Shown piece after piece: positions 34,290-43,115 of a stretch of DNA of 64,000 nucleotides. Below the pieces are notes generated by a model. That model did not search any database, was not told where the DNA came from, and saw only the letters and a program-made list of their open reading frames with translations. Position 1 is the first letter of the stretch; each line of letters begins with the position of its first letter. Source of the DNA: Alistipes dispar (GTDB taxonomy: Bacteria; Bacteroidota; Bacteroidia; Bacteroidales; Rikenellaceae). The stretch spans positions 1,026,001 through 1,090,000 of the forward strand of contig NZ_AP019736.1 in the NCBI RefSeq assembly GCF_006542685.1, in the 5' to 3' direction. The translations under genes and the position numbers were made by a program.

Positions 34290-37200
34290 TTAGAAAGTCA
34301 GGTTCACACCGAAACTGAATACGCGGGTCAGCGGATAGATATAGGTGCTTCCGTCCACCGTCTCGGGATCTATACCGATATCGGTAAGTTCGTTCTTGAA
34401 AGTATACACATTGTTCGCATTGAAGTATATCCGGATGGCGCTGATCCGGCTGCGGGCCAGAGCCCCACGGGTCATATCGAACGTATAGCCGAGCTCGATA
34501 TTCTTGATTTTAAAATAATTGCTCGACTTCATCCAATAGTCGCTCGTCAGGTAGTTGTTGTCCGAAGAGGTCGGATCGAACGTCGCGCGCGGAAAAGTGA
34601 TCTTCTCGCCGGCGGCATAACGTTCGGCAGTCCAGCGGTTGTCGTACATCCACTTCCAGGCATTGCCCGCCTTCTTGTAGAACGGCATGACCATACCGGG
34701 CGTCAGGTAGTAGGACCCGTTGGCCGTACCCATGAACAGCACGCGCAGATCGAGGCCTTTCCAGCCTACCGAGGCTTTCACATTGAAGTGGTACTCGGGA
34801 TAGTTCGGGAAACCGATGGGCGCCACATCCTTGTTGTCAATCAAGCCATCGCCGTTGAGGTCCACATAGCGGATATCACCCAGCGAAGCCCGGTTGGCCG
34901 TATAGGTGTTGTACGGCCTGTTGGCCAGCTCTTCGTTCGTATTGTAGAGCCCGTCGCTCACCAGACCGAGGCGCTGGCCGATGGAAAAGCCCGTCTCATT
35001 CATCCAATAGTAGGGATTCGGAGCCTCTGCCTTGTAAACGACCTTGTTGCGGGCATAGCTGATATCGCCGCTCAACGAGTAGCGCCAATCTCCGACCTGA
35101 TCGGCCCACGAAACCAGCAATTCATAGCCCTGGTTCTTGGTCACACCCACATTGACCGGCGGCACCGAGCTGGTTGCCACGCCGTAAATACCCGGAATCG
35201 TACCGAGCGTGGTAAGGATGTTGCGGCGGTCTTCACGGAACCAATCGGCCGTAATCGAGAGCCTATCGCGGAACATACGGGCCTCAATACCCACGTCATA
35301 CTTCTTGGCCCGCTCCCACGTGATGTCCGGATTACCGAGCGTTCCCTCCGTGGCGCCGGTCCAATAGGGATTGGGCGAAGAACCGTCGGAGTTGCCGAGC
35401 CAATATCCGCCTTGACTGAGGTTGTAGGTGTTGGGCAGGTAATAGAAGCGGCGGTTACCGCCCAACTGATCGTTACCCACCTCACCGTAAGAGGCGCGGA
35501 TTTTCAGGAATGTCAGGATGTCGTTCTCGGGAAAGAAGTCCTCGGCCGTCGGCACCCACCCGATCGAATAGGCCGGGAACCAGCCGAAACGCCGGCCCTC
35601 GGCGAATTGCTCGGTACCGTTGTAACCGACGTTCACTTCGGCCATGTAGCGGTCCTCGTAGTTGTAGGTCACGCGACCGACGAAGCCCATCACGCCCGAA
35701 GGCACGTTGTACGAGTCTCCCGGCATCGTATAACGCGAAGCCTTGCCCAGCACGAGCGCCGAGACGTTGTGACCGTTGAAGCTGTCGTGCCAGTCGATAC
35801 CGGCGTCCAGATAGAGCTTGTTCCAGTTGCTGTAACCCCACGATTCGAAAGTTCCGGCCCCCATGCCGCCGCCGAAGAAGTCGAGGCGGGTCGGGTCGGT
35901 CGGATTGCGCTGTACCGTGTAGGTCGGAATCGACGGCGTGTACTTCACAATCCGGTTGTAGTTGTCCTGGTAATTGACCGTACCGTAAACACGCAGGCCC
36001 TCGAGCAGGTAATCCATCGTATGCTCGAGTTTGATCGTGTTGTCCAGCAGCGAGTTGAAAATGCTGTTCGTACCGGCCCTCAACAAACTGACGATGGCAT
36101 TCTGGTTGCCGATCGTACTGGCGGTCTTATTGGCCAGCGGGTTCTGCTCGGTTCCGGCGACACCGGCGAAACCTTCGATCAAATGGCCGTCAATCATACC
36201 GGGCGAGATGAACGGATTGGCATCGTAGATATACTGCATGATGCCCTTGTATCGCGACGAAAGATCGTAGGGGTCGCTGCCGCTGCCCAAACCCTGCGAT
36301 TTGCCGAACTGGCCGGCCACATTGACCGACACCTTAAAATTCTTGGCCACCTGAATGTCGAAATTCGAACGGAAGTTGTAGCGATTGAAGTTCGAACCCG
36401 TATCGGCATCGTAATACCGGATGTCCGTCGTGATGCCCTGCTGTGAGAAATAGCCGAAAGAAACAAAATACTTCACGCGCTCCGTACCTCCCGAGACATT
36501 CAGGTTGATCTGCATCTGCGGAGCCACCCTATCGAACATTTCCTTGTAAAGATCGCGGCTGGCATAATAAAGAGCGGGCTGGTTCTTCAACAGTTCCTTC
36601 TGCGCGGCCGTCAAGTCGCCGCGGGCATCCAGCTCGACGGGCGTATAGTCACGGTTGTTCCTGAATTTCCACAGATCGTAGTCGTCGTAGATGTAGGTCG
36701 AAAGGCTCTCCGTACCGGAGAAGCTCCGCTGGTCGTGGCGGATGGCCTCATTACGCATCAGGGCGTATTCGTAAGCCGAAGTACCCTTCTGCAAGCTCGA
36801 CGCCGACGTAAAGCCGTAATTCATCGAGAGATTGACTTTCGGCGCCCCGGTCTGGCCCCGGCGGGTCGTGACGATGATTACACCGTTGGCGCCGCGGATA
36901 CCATAGACGGCGGTCGATGAAGCGTCCTTCAGGACGCTGATACCCTGGATTTCATTGGCATCCATGGCATTCAGTTCGGCCATGGCCTGTTCCGAGGGCT
37001 GCTCAACGCCGTCGATGACAATCAGCGGGTTGGCCGAGCCGTAAGTCGAAATACCGCGGATACGTATTGATGCATCGTTGTGTCCGGGCTCGCCCGAAGT
37101 CTGAAGACCGCTTACACCCGGCGTATTGCCGAGCAGGGCATTCGAGATGTTGGCCACGGGCGTGGCGACCAGATCCGTACCCTTGACCTGCGAGATGGCG

Positions 37201-37579
37201 CCCGTGACATTGACCTTCTTCTGCACCGCGTAGGCTGTGACGACTACCTCCTCGGCCAGCAGCGAGGACTCTTTCAGGACAATGTCAATCACGGTCTGCG
37301 AAGCGATCCGGACCGTTTGGGAGGTATAACCGAGGAACGAGAACTCGAGCTCGTTTCCCGGTGAGACTTCGACGGAGTATCGGCCGTCGGCCATGGAGGT
37401 CGTACCGGTAGTCGTGCCCTTCACCATGATGGTCACACCCGGCAGAACAGCCCCTTTCTCATCTTTCACGACGCCCGTAACCGTGTGAGTCTGAGCGCTC
37501 GCCACGAGGGGGGGGGAGCAACGCAACCCAACACCATTACCAGCGCATACAGCAATGACGTTTTAAAGCTTTTCACCAT
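34290..37579 (-). CDS. SusC-like TonB-dependent transporter (first pair), start out of frame
   Basis: A roughly 1,095-residue outer-membrane transporter. The body has a carboxypeptidase-regulatory-like domain (HTVTGVVKDEKGAVLPG), the TonB box EEVVVTAYAV, the plug with IRGISTYGSANPLIVIDGVE and GISVLKDASSTAVYGIRGAN, and a barrel ending FSFGVNLTF. The natural start at 37579 encodes a good signal peptide (MVKSFKTSLLYALVMVLG...), but a run of nine C on the coding strand (37508-37516) shifts the frame. From the ATG, translation would stop after about 37 residues. Seven or ten C would give an uninterrupted signal peptide ending VASAQ. This is either a phase-variable tract or a base-calling error. 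The uninterrupted body frame extends to a TTG at 37526. Confidence 0.9.
37508..37516 (-). repeat. Nine-base C homopolymer inside a SusC signal peptide
   Basis: Nine G on the plus strand (nine C on the coding strand) interrupt the signal-peptide codons of the first SusC. In-frame lengths are seven or ten. See the SusC entry and the findings. Confidence 0.9.
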
Positions 37580-37617
37580 AGGTTTCGTATTCTTAAAGGT
37601 TTTCGTTCAGTTCTCGA

Positions 37618-38928
37618 TCACCGGACCGTGACATGCTCGGCCATCGTGTACATATCGGGCAGGTCGCCGCTGAAAAGCGAGCGGGAACGCCCATACATGA
37701 TGTTGAAGTCATCCGCCGAAACATGCCCGGGATAGACCGAATAGAAATGTCTGTCCGATTCGTTGCCGGCCACATACTTGTTGCGCCACATGACCACCAT
37801 CGACACCCGCTGTCCCATCAGAGGAGCAAGGATGCAACCGGTCCAGTAATCGGCCTTCTCGAAAGACTCCTGGCCGGTTTCAGTGACGCCGCAGGGTTTG
37901 AGCTTTTCCTGCGAGAGAGCACTCAAGGTACGGAGGTTGGAAGTGAAGGCTTCCGTATTCAGACCGTGATAGCAGTCCATCCCGATGAAATCGACCCATT
38001 CGTCTCCGGGCCAGCGGAACAGCAGCCTGTCCCGCGTGTTGCCATAGACGGCATCCATCTGCGGCGAAATGGCGTAAATGAAGTTGTGCACGCCTTTCGT
38101 ATCGCGCAGGTAACGAACGGTCATACGCCAGAACCCGACGAACTCCTCTTCGGTCGTACACTTCGACCCCCACCAGGACCACTCCTGCGTATGTTCGTGA
38201 TAAGGACGGAAGATGACGGGAATCAGCCTGCCGTCCGACCCGCGAAGATTGTTGGCGAAGTCGGCCACGCGATCGAGCCACTCCATATACTTCGCATGTG
38301 CGGCGGTCGATTCGTCGAGAATGGCCTTCACCACCCCCGCATGGCTGTTGTCCCACGAGTCCCCGCCCGTCAGCGGGTTGTTCAAGTGGCAGCAGGCCGT
38401 GACGACTTCACCCCGTTCATAGGCCTCGAGGATCACCCGGCGACGGATTTCGTTTTCACGCATGTCCGCCTCACGGTCGAACCGGTCGTCCATCAACGGG
38501 CCGAAATCGACGCTGAATACGGCAGGATAGTCGCCGCAAACGGCCTTCGTATCGGAGCCTCCCGGCTCGTCGTACCAGTAACGGCCGTACCAAAGGTCGT
38601 CGTGGTGGCCGAACATAAAGCCTCTGGAGGCAATGGTCCACAGATTCGAATAAAGCGCCTGCGTTTCGGCCGTCGCGGCAGGATCGACCATCGTCAGCGT
38701 GACCTGCTCCGGATCCGGGTCTGGATCAGGATTCGGGTCCGGGTCCGGGTCCGGATCCGGGTCAGGATCGGAGCCGGAACCCGGATTCCGGTCGGGAGCC
38801 GTCTGTCCGTACGAGTCGGGAATATCTATATCGCTGCCACCGCACGAGACGGCCGTCAGCAGAAATCCGGTCCACCCGGCAAAAAGGAAAGATACCCGCA
38901 GAATGCGAGCAATACATGCAGTTGTCAT
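37618..38928 (-). CDS. GH26 beta-mannanase lipoprotein with Asp-Pro linker
   Basis: A 436-residue lipoprotein (Cys29 after TAVS). Residues 54-73 are an almost pure Asp-Pro repeat, probably a stiff spacer between the lipid anchor and the catalytic domain. The GH26 barrel follows, with FGHHDD, acid/base E245 in RPYHEHTQEW and nucleophile E350 in VTETGQES. It should cut beta-1,4-mannan at the cell surface. The start at 38928 gives the signal peptide; the frame is open to 38967 and overlaps the upstream gene slightly. It is the second gene of the minus-strand operon and ends 38 bases before the first SusC start. Confidence 0.92.
   Translation of the reverse strand: MTTACIARILRVSFLFAGWTGFLLTAVSCGGSDIDIPDSYGQTAPDRNPGSGSDPDPDPDPDPDPNPDPDPDPEQVTLTMVDPAATAETQALYSNLWTIASRGFMFGHHDDLWYGRYWYDEPGGSDTKAVCGDYPAVFSVDFGPLMDDRFDREADMRENEIRRRVILEAYERGEVVTACCHLNNPLTGGDSWDNSHAGVVKAILDESTAAHAKYMEWLDRVADFANNLRGSDGRLIPVIFRPYHEHTQEWSWWGSKCTTEEEFVGFWRMTVRYLRDTKGVHNFIYAISPQMDAVYGNTRDRLLFRWPGDEWVDFIGMDCYHGLNTEAFTSNLRTLSALSQEKLKPCGVTETGQESFEKADYWTGCILAPLMGQRVSMVVMWRNKYVAGNESDRHFYSVYPGHVSADDFNIMYGRSRSLFSGDLPDMYTMAEHVTVR
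38710..38769 (-). repeat. Asp-Pro codon repeat
   Basis: Twenty residues of Asp-Pro (one Asn) encoded by a tandem array of near-identical GAYCCx hexamers. It belongs to the linker of the GH26 lipoprotein and is prone to slippage in whole hexamers, which would keep the frame. Confidence 0.85.
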
Positions 38929-38963
38929 GACAATATCCGTGTTCGTGTGTGAAAAAGGGAAGA

Positions 38964-40007
38964 TCAATACTCCGCTTCAAGCAGTTCGGTGTGATTTTCA
39001 AGCGCCGAATCAGAACTCTTGAGCATGGTCCAGAACGTATTTCGGATATTGTGAACGAGCCAACGATCATCATCCCAGTTGGTATTCACCTCCCAGTCGT
39101 AGGGACCGGGAAAACCGCGGCCGAAAGCCGTATCGTTCACGGTAAAGGTTTTACCGCCCGCGAGACCGTGCGTACCGGCTTCCAAGACCGTCATCGTATA
39201 GAGCGGCTCGGCGTACTCCGCGTCCTCCCATTCATAGAAGGAGACGGTCCCCGAAGAATCTTTCGACCACCGGCTTTTGCCTTTGGGAACGATGCGATAG
39301 TAGCCATTGACATCCTTCTCGGCGTTGTTCTGGAAGAGGTAGTTGGCCCACTTGCCGTCGTCGCCCGCCAGATTGAGGCAGGTGCCGTAGCTCGTGCCCG
39401 AAGTCTCGTCAACGCGCGAAAGCCGGATACTGACAATGTTGTCCTCCTCATCGGCAGGCGTGTATCCGTCGCCCCAGTGCCACGACTTGTCCATAGCCGT
39501 CGAGATGATTTCACCGCCGTCCCAGCCGCCGAAAACGACCATCGAACTCTTGGGGGCGGTGCCGTCGAGAATACCGGCGATCGGATCGTGGACATAAACC
39601 CCCTCGAAAGGCTCTTTGAAAACGGTATAGGTAACCGTATAGGTGCGCTGCTCGCCGTTCTCGGCCGTCACGACGAACGAATCCCCGCCCGACGACAGAT
39701 CGAGCGTGCTGCCGGGCCGGACCGAAGCGGTCGCGTTGTAGGCAAATTCGATTTCGGTGACCTGCACGCGGCTCATGTCGGCGATACTGCCAAGAACGAG
39801 TTGCACGGAAATGGCGCCGGAATCGTCGTGGCGCCAGTCATCGGTAATGACCGCCGCTCCGATCTGGGACTCCAGCCGGAAACTGACAGGAGTCCGTTCA
39901 CGCAGCCAGGGGTCCACCATGTCCGGTGCCGACGAGTCGTTTTCGTAACAACCGGTCAAAAGCAAACCCAGCAGGCACGACAAAACATAAGAGACGATTT
40001 TTTGCAT
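38964..40007 (-). CDS. Surface glycan-binding lipoprotein (SusE/F-position)
   Basis: A 347-residue lipoprotein (lipobox LLTGC, Cys20). Two N-terminal beta-rich repeats include the DUF5018-like pattern VTEIEFAYNATASVRPGSTLDL followed by GEQRTYTVTYTVFKEPF. A larger C-terminal domain is rich in Trp and Tyr (WHWGDGYTP, FPGPYDWEVNTNWDDDRWLV), as in surface glycan-binding proteins. No catalytic motif is seen. It is the first gene of the minus-strand operon; the downstream GH26 begins after it with its start set at 38928. Ligand binding to mannan is inferred. Confidence 0.75.
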   Translation of the reverse strand: MQKIVSYVLSCLLGLLLTGCYENDSSAPDMVDPWLRERTPVSFRLESQIGAAVITDDWRHDDSGAISVQLVLGSIADMSRVQVTEIEFAYNATASVRPGSTLDLSSGGDSFVVTAENGEQRTYTVTYTVFKEPFEGVYVHDPIAGILDGTAPKSSMVVFGGWDGGEIISTAMDKSWHWGDGYTPADEEDNIVSIRLSRVDETSGTSYGTCLNLAGDDGKWANYLFQNNAEKDVNGYYRIVPKGKSRWSKDSSGTVSFYEWEDAEYAEPLYTMTVLEAGTHGLAGGKTFTVNDTAFGRGFPGPYDWEVNTNWDDDRWLVHNIRNTFWTMLKSSDSALENHTELLEAEY

Positions 40008-40111
40008 AGAGTTGGTTGATTTGGGTTAGTTTACAATTTCAGACAAGACAGCCGCACCGACCTGTTCTCCCGGCGATCAGGCCATCGGACAGCTTGCATC
40101 TTACCGTTGTA

Positions 40112-40119
40112 CAAACTTA
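40112..40119 (-). promoter_or_regulatory. -7 box of the long SusCD operon
   Basis: On the minus strand TAAGTTTG lies at 40119-40112, giving a transcript start about 98 bases before the first gene (40007). No clear -33 element is seen, which suits a promoter needing an activator such as the adjacent AraC-type protein. Confidence 0.5.
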
Positions 40120-40205
40120 CTCAAAAACCGACTATTGCGATTAATATTTTTTTAACAAAATACAATGCAAAACAATCCTGCTCCGATTGCAGGAGCGGCC
40201 GCAGG

Positions 40206-41090
40206 TCAGACGTATATTTTTTTGTTGATGTACAATGTACGGAACCGGTGAGGAGGCATTCCCTTCTTGCGTTTGAAAATGCGATTGAAGTTGGCCATGT
40301 TGTTGAATCCGCAGCAGAAAGCGATCTCGGCAATGGTCATGTCCGTATCAATGAGCATCCGCGAGACATGCCCCAGGCGGATTTCGGCCAACGTGTCGAT
40401 GAAATTCTGCCCGGTAGCCTTCTTGATGAAGCGGCTGAACGAAACTTCGGACATGTTGACCGTTTCGGCGACGTCACGCAGGGAGATCTGCCGGCTGAAG
40501 TTGCGGTTCATGTAGGCGAAAACGGTCTCGAGACGCTGCGAATAGGACATGTCCTTCTCCTGGACAAAGGTCAGATCGGAGAGCAGTTTCCGTTCGGAGG
40601 CGAACGAGAGGGTATTGAAAACGGCAAGCACATCGAGCAACGGCTGCATGCCTCCGGCCGATCCCCGCTCGTAGATACGCCGAAGAGCGGGAGCCACTTC
40701 GAGAGCTGTCTGTTCCGTAAAGAGCACTCCGCGCCGCGACTCCTCGAAAAGCCGTTTAAGGGCCGTCAGCGAGTTGCGGTTCAATAATTTGTCGTCGATC
40801 AGATCGGGGGCGAACTGAAGCGTCACCTCCTGGATGCGCTGGGAGCGGCAACCATCCGTGAACCAGGCGTGAGGCGTTTCTCCGTTGACGAAGACCAGTT
40901 CCGCGTCGCCGATCGTGCCCATGTGGTTGCCTATTACGCGAGATGCCCCCGCCCCGTTGAGCACCAAGTTCAGCTCCAGCTCCTTATGGGTATGGAGCGG
41001 GAAGTCGAAACAACTTTTTTCACGGGAAAAGATCACGAAGCAATCGTTGTCGGTCAGCGGCGTATTTTCGCAGAAGATCTTCATCGCCAT
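40206..41090 (-). CDS. AraC-family transcriptional regulator
   Basis: A 294-residue regulator with an N-terminal cupin sensor domain (HTHKELELNLVLNG, then GNHMGTIGDAELVFVNGETPH) and a C-terminal double helix-turn-helix. The latter shows ISLRDVAETVNMSEVSFSRFIKKATG and IAEIAFCCGFNNMANFNRIFKRKKGMPP. The second ATG (41084) is equally possible. It lies between the minus-strand SusCD operon and the divergent esterase operon, so it probably controls one or both in response to a mannan-derived sugar. No hybrid two-component or ECF regulator is present, which is less common for SusCD loci. Confidence 0.92.
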   Translation of the reverse strand: MAMKIFCENTPLTDNDCFVIFSREKSCFDFPLHTHKELELNLVLNGAGASRVIGNHMGTIGDAELVFVNGETPHAWFTDGCRSQRIQEVTLQFAPDLIDDKLLNRNSLTALKRLFEESRRGVLFTEQTALEVAPALRRIYERGSAGGMQPLLDVLAVFNTLSFASERKLLSDLTFVQEKDMSYSQRLETVFAYMNRNFSRQISLRDVAETVNMSEVSFSRFIKKATGQNFIDTLAEIRLGHVSRMLIDTDMTIAEIAFCCGFNNMANFNRIFKRKKGMPPHRFRTLYINKKIYV

Positions 41091-41133
41091 ATTATAATAA
41101 GGTATTTTGCGTCATCTGACAGAGGCGTCAGAA

Positions 41134-41164
41134 CAAAATTATAAAAAATATCCGACGAAACAAA
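41134..41164 (-). promoter_or_regulatory. Promoter of the AraC-type regulator
   Basis: On the minus strand TTTG (41164-41161), 19 bases, then TAATTTTG (41141-41134). The predicted start of transcription is about 37 bases before the ATG at 41090. The rest of the 355-base gap 41091-41445 holds no gene. Confidence 0.72.
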
Positions 41165-41352
41165 ATAATACCGAAATACGCTTCCCCTCATTTCGCCTGC
41201 AATAAGGTCGGCGCAATACGATGGCCGGTATTCAATACCCTGAAAGGAAGTCCCGGGACACATGCGCCTATCCGCCGTATTCCCGACCCGCGACGGGAGC
41301 GCTTTCGGACCGGACGGTCGTAAAAGGATTGGATTATGGCAAAAAAGTATGA

Positions 41353-41381
41353 TTGAAAACCGACCCGGCGTATTATTTTTG
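41353..41381 (+). promoter_or_regulatory. Promoter of the esterase-GH30-GH26 operon
   Basis: TTG at 41353-41355, 18 bases, then TATTTTTG at 41374-41381; 64 bases upstream of the ATG at 41446. It faces away from the AraC-type gene promoter. Confidence 0.7.
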
Positions 41382-41445
41382 TTACGAACGAAACGATTCT
41401 CCGGAATTGATACTAAACGGACTTGAAACTGATATTTTTTTAACC

Positions 41446-43080
41446 ATGAAACGACGTTCGCTCCTTTTGCAAGGGTTCTTTCTGCTACTTGCGGGCACGC
41501 ATCCCGCTGCGGCCGCATCTCCCTCCCCCCAATCCGACGACCAGCAACTCTTCATCGGCGAACAGATCGCCGTCGCTCCGACCCGCTACGGCAAGGTGCG
41601 CGGTTTCATCCTGCGCGGAATCTACAATTTCCGGGGCATTCCCTACGGCGCGCCTGCTTCGGGAGAAAACCGCTTCATGCCGCCTCAGCCGCCCCGACCG
41701 TGGAAAGGCGTCCGCCCTGCCGTGGCCTTCGGCGATTCGGCTCCCCAGAGTTTCTACGACCGCCGTCCGGAGTCCTACTCGATGTTCGTCGATCATTGGA
41801 ACTACGACGGCATGAGCGAGGACTGCCTGCGCCTGAACGTCTGGACGCCGGGACTCGACGGCAAACGCCGCCCGGTCCTCGTCTGGCTGCACGGCGGCGG
41901 CTTCGCACGGGGCAACGGCATCGAACAGGACGGCTACGACGGCGAGAATATCGCCCGCTACGGAGACATCGTCTTCTGTTCGGTCAATCATCGCCTCGGT
42001 CCGCTGGGCTTCTCGGATTTCGCCGGGGTCGGCGGAAAAAAGTACGTCTCATCGGGCAACGCAGGGATGCTCGACATCGTGGCAGCCCTCGAGTGGGTGC
42101 GCGACAATATCGAAGCTTTCGGCGGCGACCCGCAGAATGTCACGATCATGGGCCAGTCGGGCGGCGGTGCGAAAGTGTGCAACCTCTGCGCCATGCCGGC
42201 GGCCAAAGGGCTTTTCCACAAGGCCGTGGCCTTGAGCGGGAATGCGACCCGGGCCAATTCGAAACAGTACGCCGAAGCGCTCGGCTCCGCCATTCTCCGC
42301 GAGGCGGGTCTCGATGCCTCGCAGATCGATTCGCTGCAACACATGCCCTGGGAGGAGTATATGCTTCTCGCCGAGCGTGCCGCACAGCATCTGAACGGGA
42401 TTCAGGGTGTCGGGCAGCGGGGCGGCTTCGCCCCCGTCGGCGACGGCCGCGACCTGCCCGACGGAGAGTTCTACACGGGGCGCTACAGCACGTGGGGTAC
42501 AGATGTGCCGATGCTGCTCTGTTCGACATTTCACGAGTGGAATCCCGACCGCGACGACCCCGAACTGGAATCGGTCACAACGGAAGGCGTGGTCGGGCAT
42601 CTGACACCCGTCTTCGGAGAGCGGGCCGGCGCCATTGTCGAAGCCTATGCGAAGAGTTTTCCCGAACTGCGTCCCATCGAACTGTGGAGCGTCATCGTCT
42701 CGAACCGCCGGGGCGTCGTCCACACGGCCGACGTAAAGTGCCGGGAGCAGCAATCGCCCGTCTATATGGCGTGGTTCGGCTGGGAATCCCCGCTCTTCGA
42801 CGGACGCCACCGCGCCTTCCACTGTCTCGACATCTGTTTCTGGTTTCTGAACACCGACCGCATGGTGACCCATACGGGAGGCGGCAAGGCCCCGCGGGAC
42901 CTCTCGTACCGCATGGCCGACGCATTGCTCGCCTTCATGCGCACGGGCGACCCCAATTGTCCGTCGTTGCCCTCATGGCCCCGCTACACGCCCCGCAAAG
43001 GAGAGGTGATGATCCTCGACGACCGCTGTCGAACGGCGGAAGATCCCGATCGGGAGGCCCGACGGGCCTTCGGGGATTGA
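41446..43080 (+). CDS. Secreted type-B carboxylesterase
   Basis: A 544-residue alpha/beta-hydrolase with a signal peptide (about residues 1-24, ending AAAA). The carboxylesterase type-B marks are SEDCLRLNVW (residues 124-133), the oxyanion motif VWLHGGGFA, and the nucleophile S238 in GQSGGGAK. Glu and His of the triad should lie near NPDRDDPELESV and FHCLDICFWFLN; these are less certain. Such enzymes in glycan loci may remove acetyl groups; that role is inferred from its neighbours. The start at 41446 is taken because it opens the signal peptide; the frame continues upstream to 41353 without one. Confidence 0.88.
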   Translation: MKRRSLLLQGFFLLLAGTHPAAAASPSPQSDDQQLFIGEQIAVAPTRYGKVRGFILRGIYNFRGIPYGAPASGENRFMPPQPPRPWKGVRPAVAFGDSAPQSFYDRRPESYSMFVDHWNYDGMSEDCLRLNVWTPGLDGKRRPVLVWLHGGGFARGNGIEQDGYDGENIARYGDIVFCSVNHRLGPLGFSDFAGVGGKKYVSSGNAGMLDIVAALEWVRDNIEAFGGDPQNVTIMGQSGGGAKVCNLCAMPAAKGLFHKAVALSGNATRANSKQYAEALGSAILREAGLDASQIDSLQHMPWEEYMLLAERAAQHLNGIQGVGQRGGFAPVGDGRDLPDGEFYTGRYSTWGTDVPMLLCSTFHEWNPDRDDPELESVTTEGVVGHLTPVFGERAGAIVEAYAKSFPELRPIELWSVIVSNRRGVVHTADVKCREQQSPVYMAWFGWESPLFDGRHRAFHCLDICFWFLNTDRMVTHTGGGKAPRDLSYRMADALLAFMRTGDPNCPSLPSWPRYTPRKGEVMILDDRCRTAEDPDREARRAFGD

Positions 43081-43115
43081 TCGACAAAGCAGAACACTAT
43101 AAACCCAACCGAATC

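Noticed and set aside
38956..38967. Longer start for the GH26 lipoprotein overlapping the upstream gene
   Set aside because: The 13 extra residues precede a normal signal peptide and would spoil it; 38928 is preferred.
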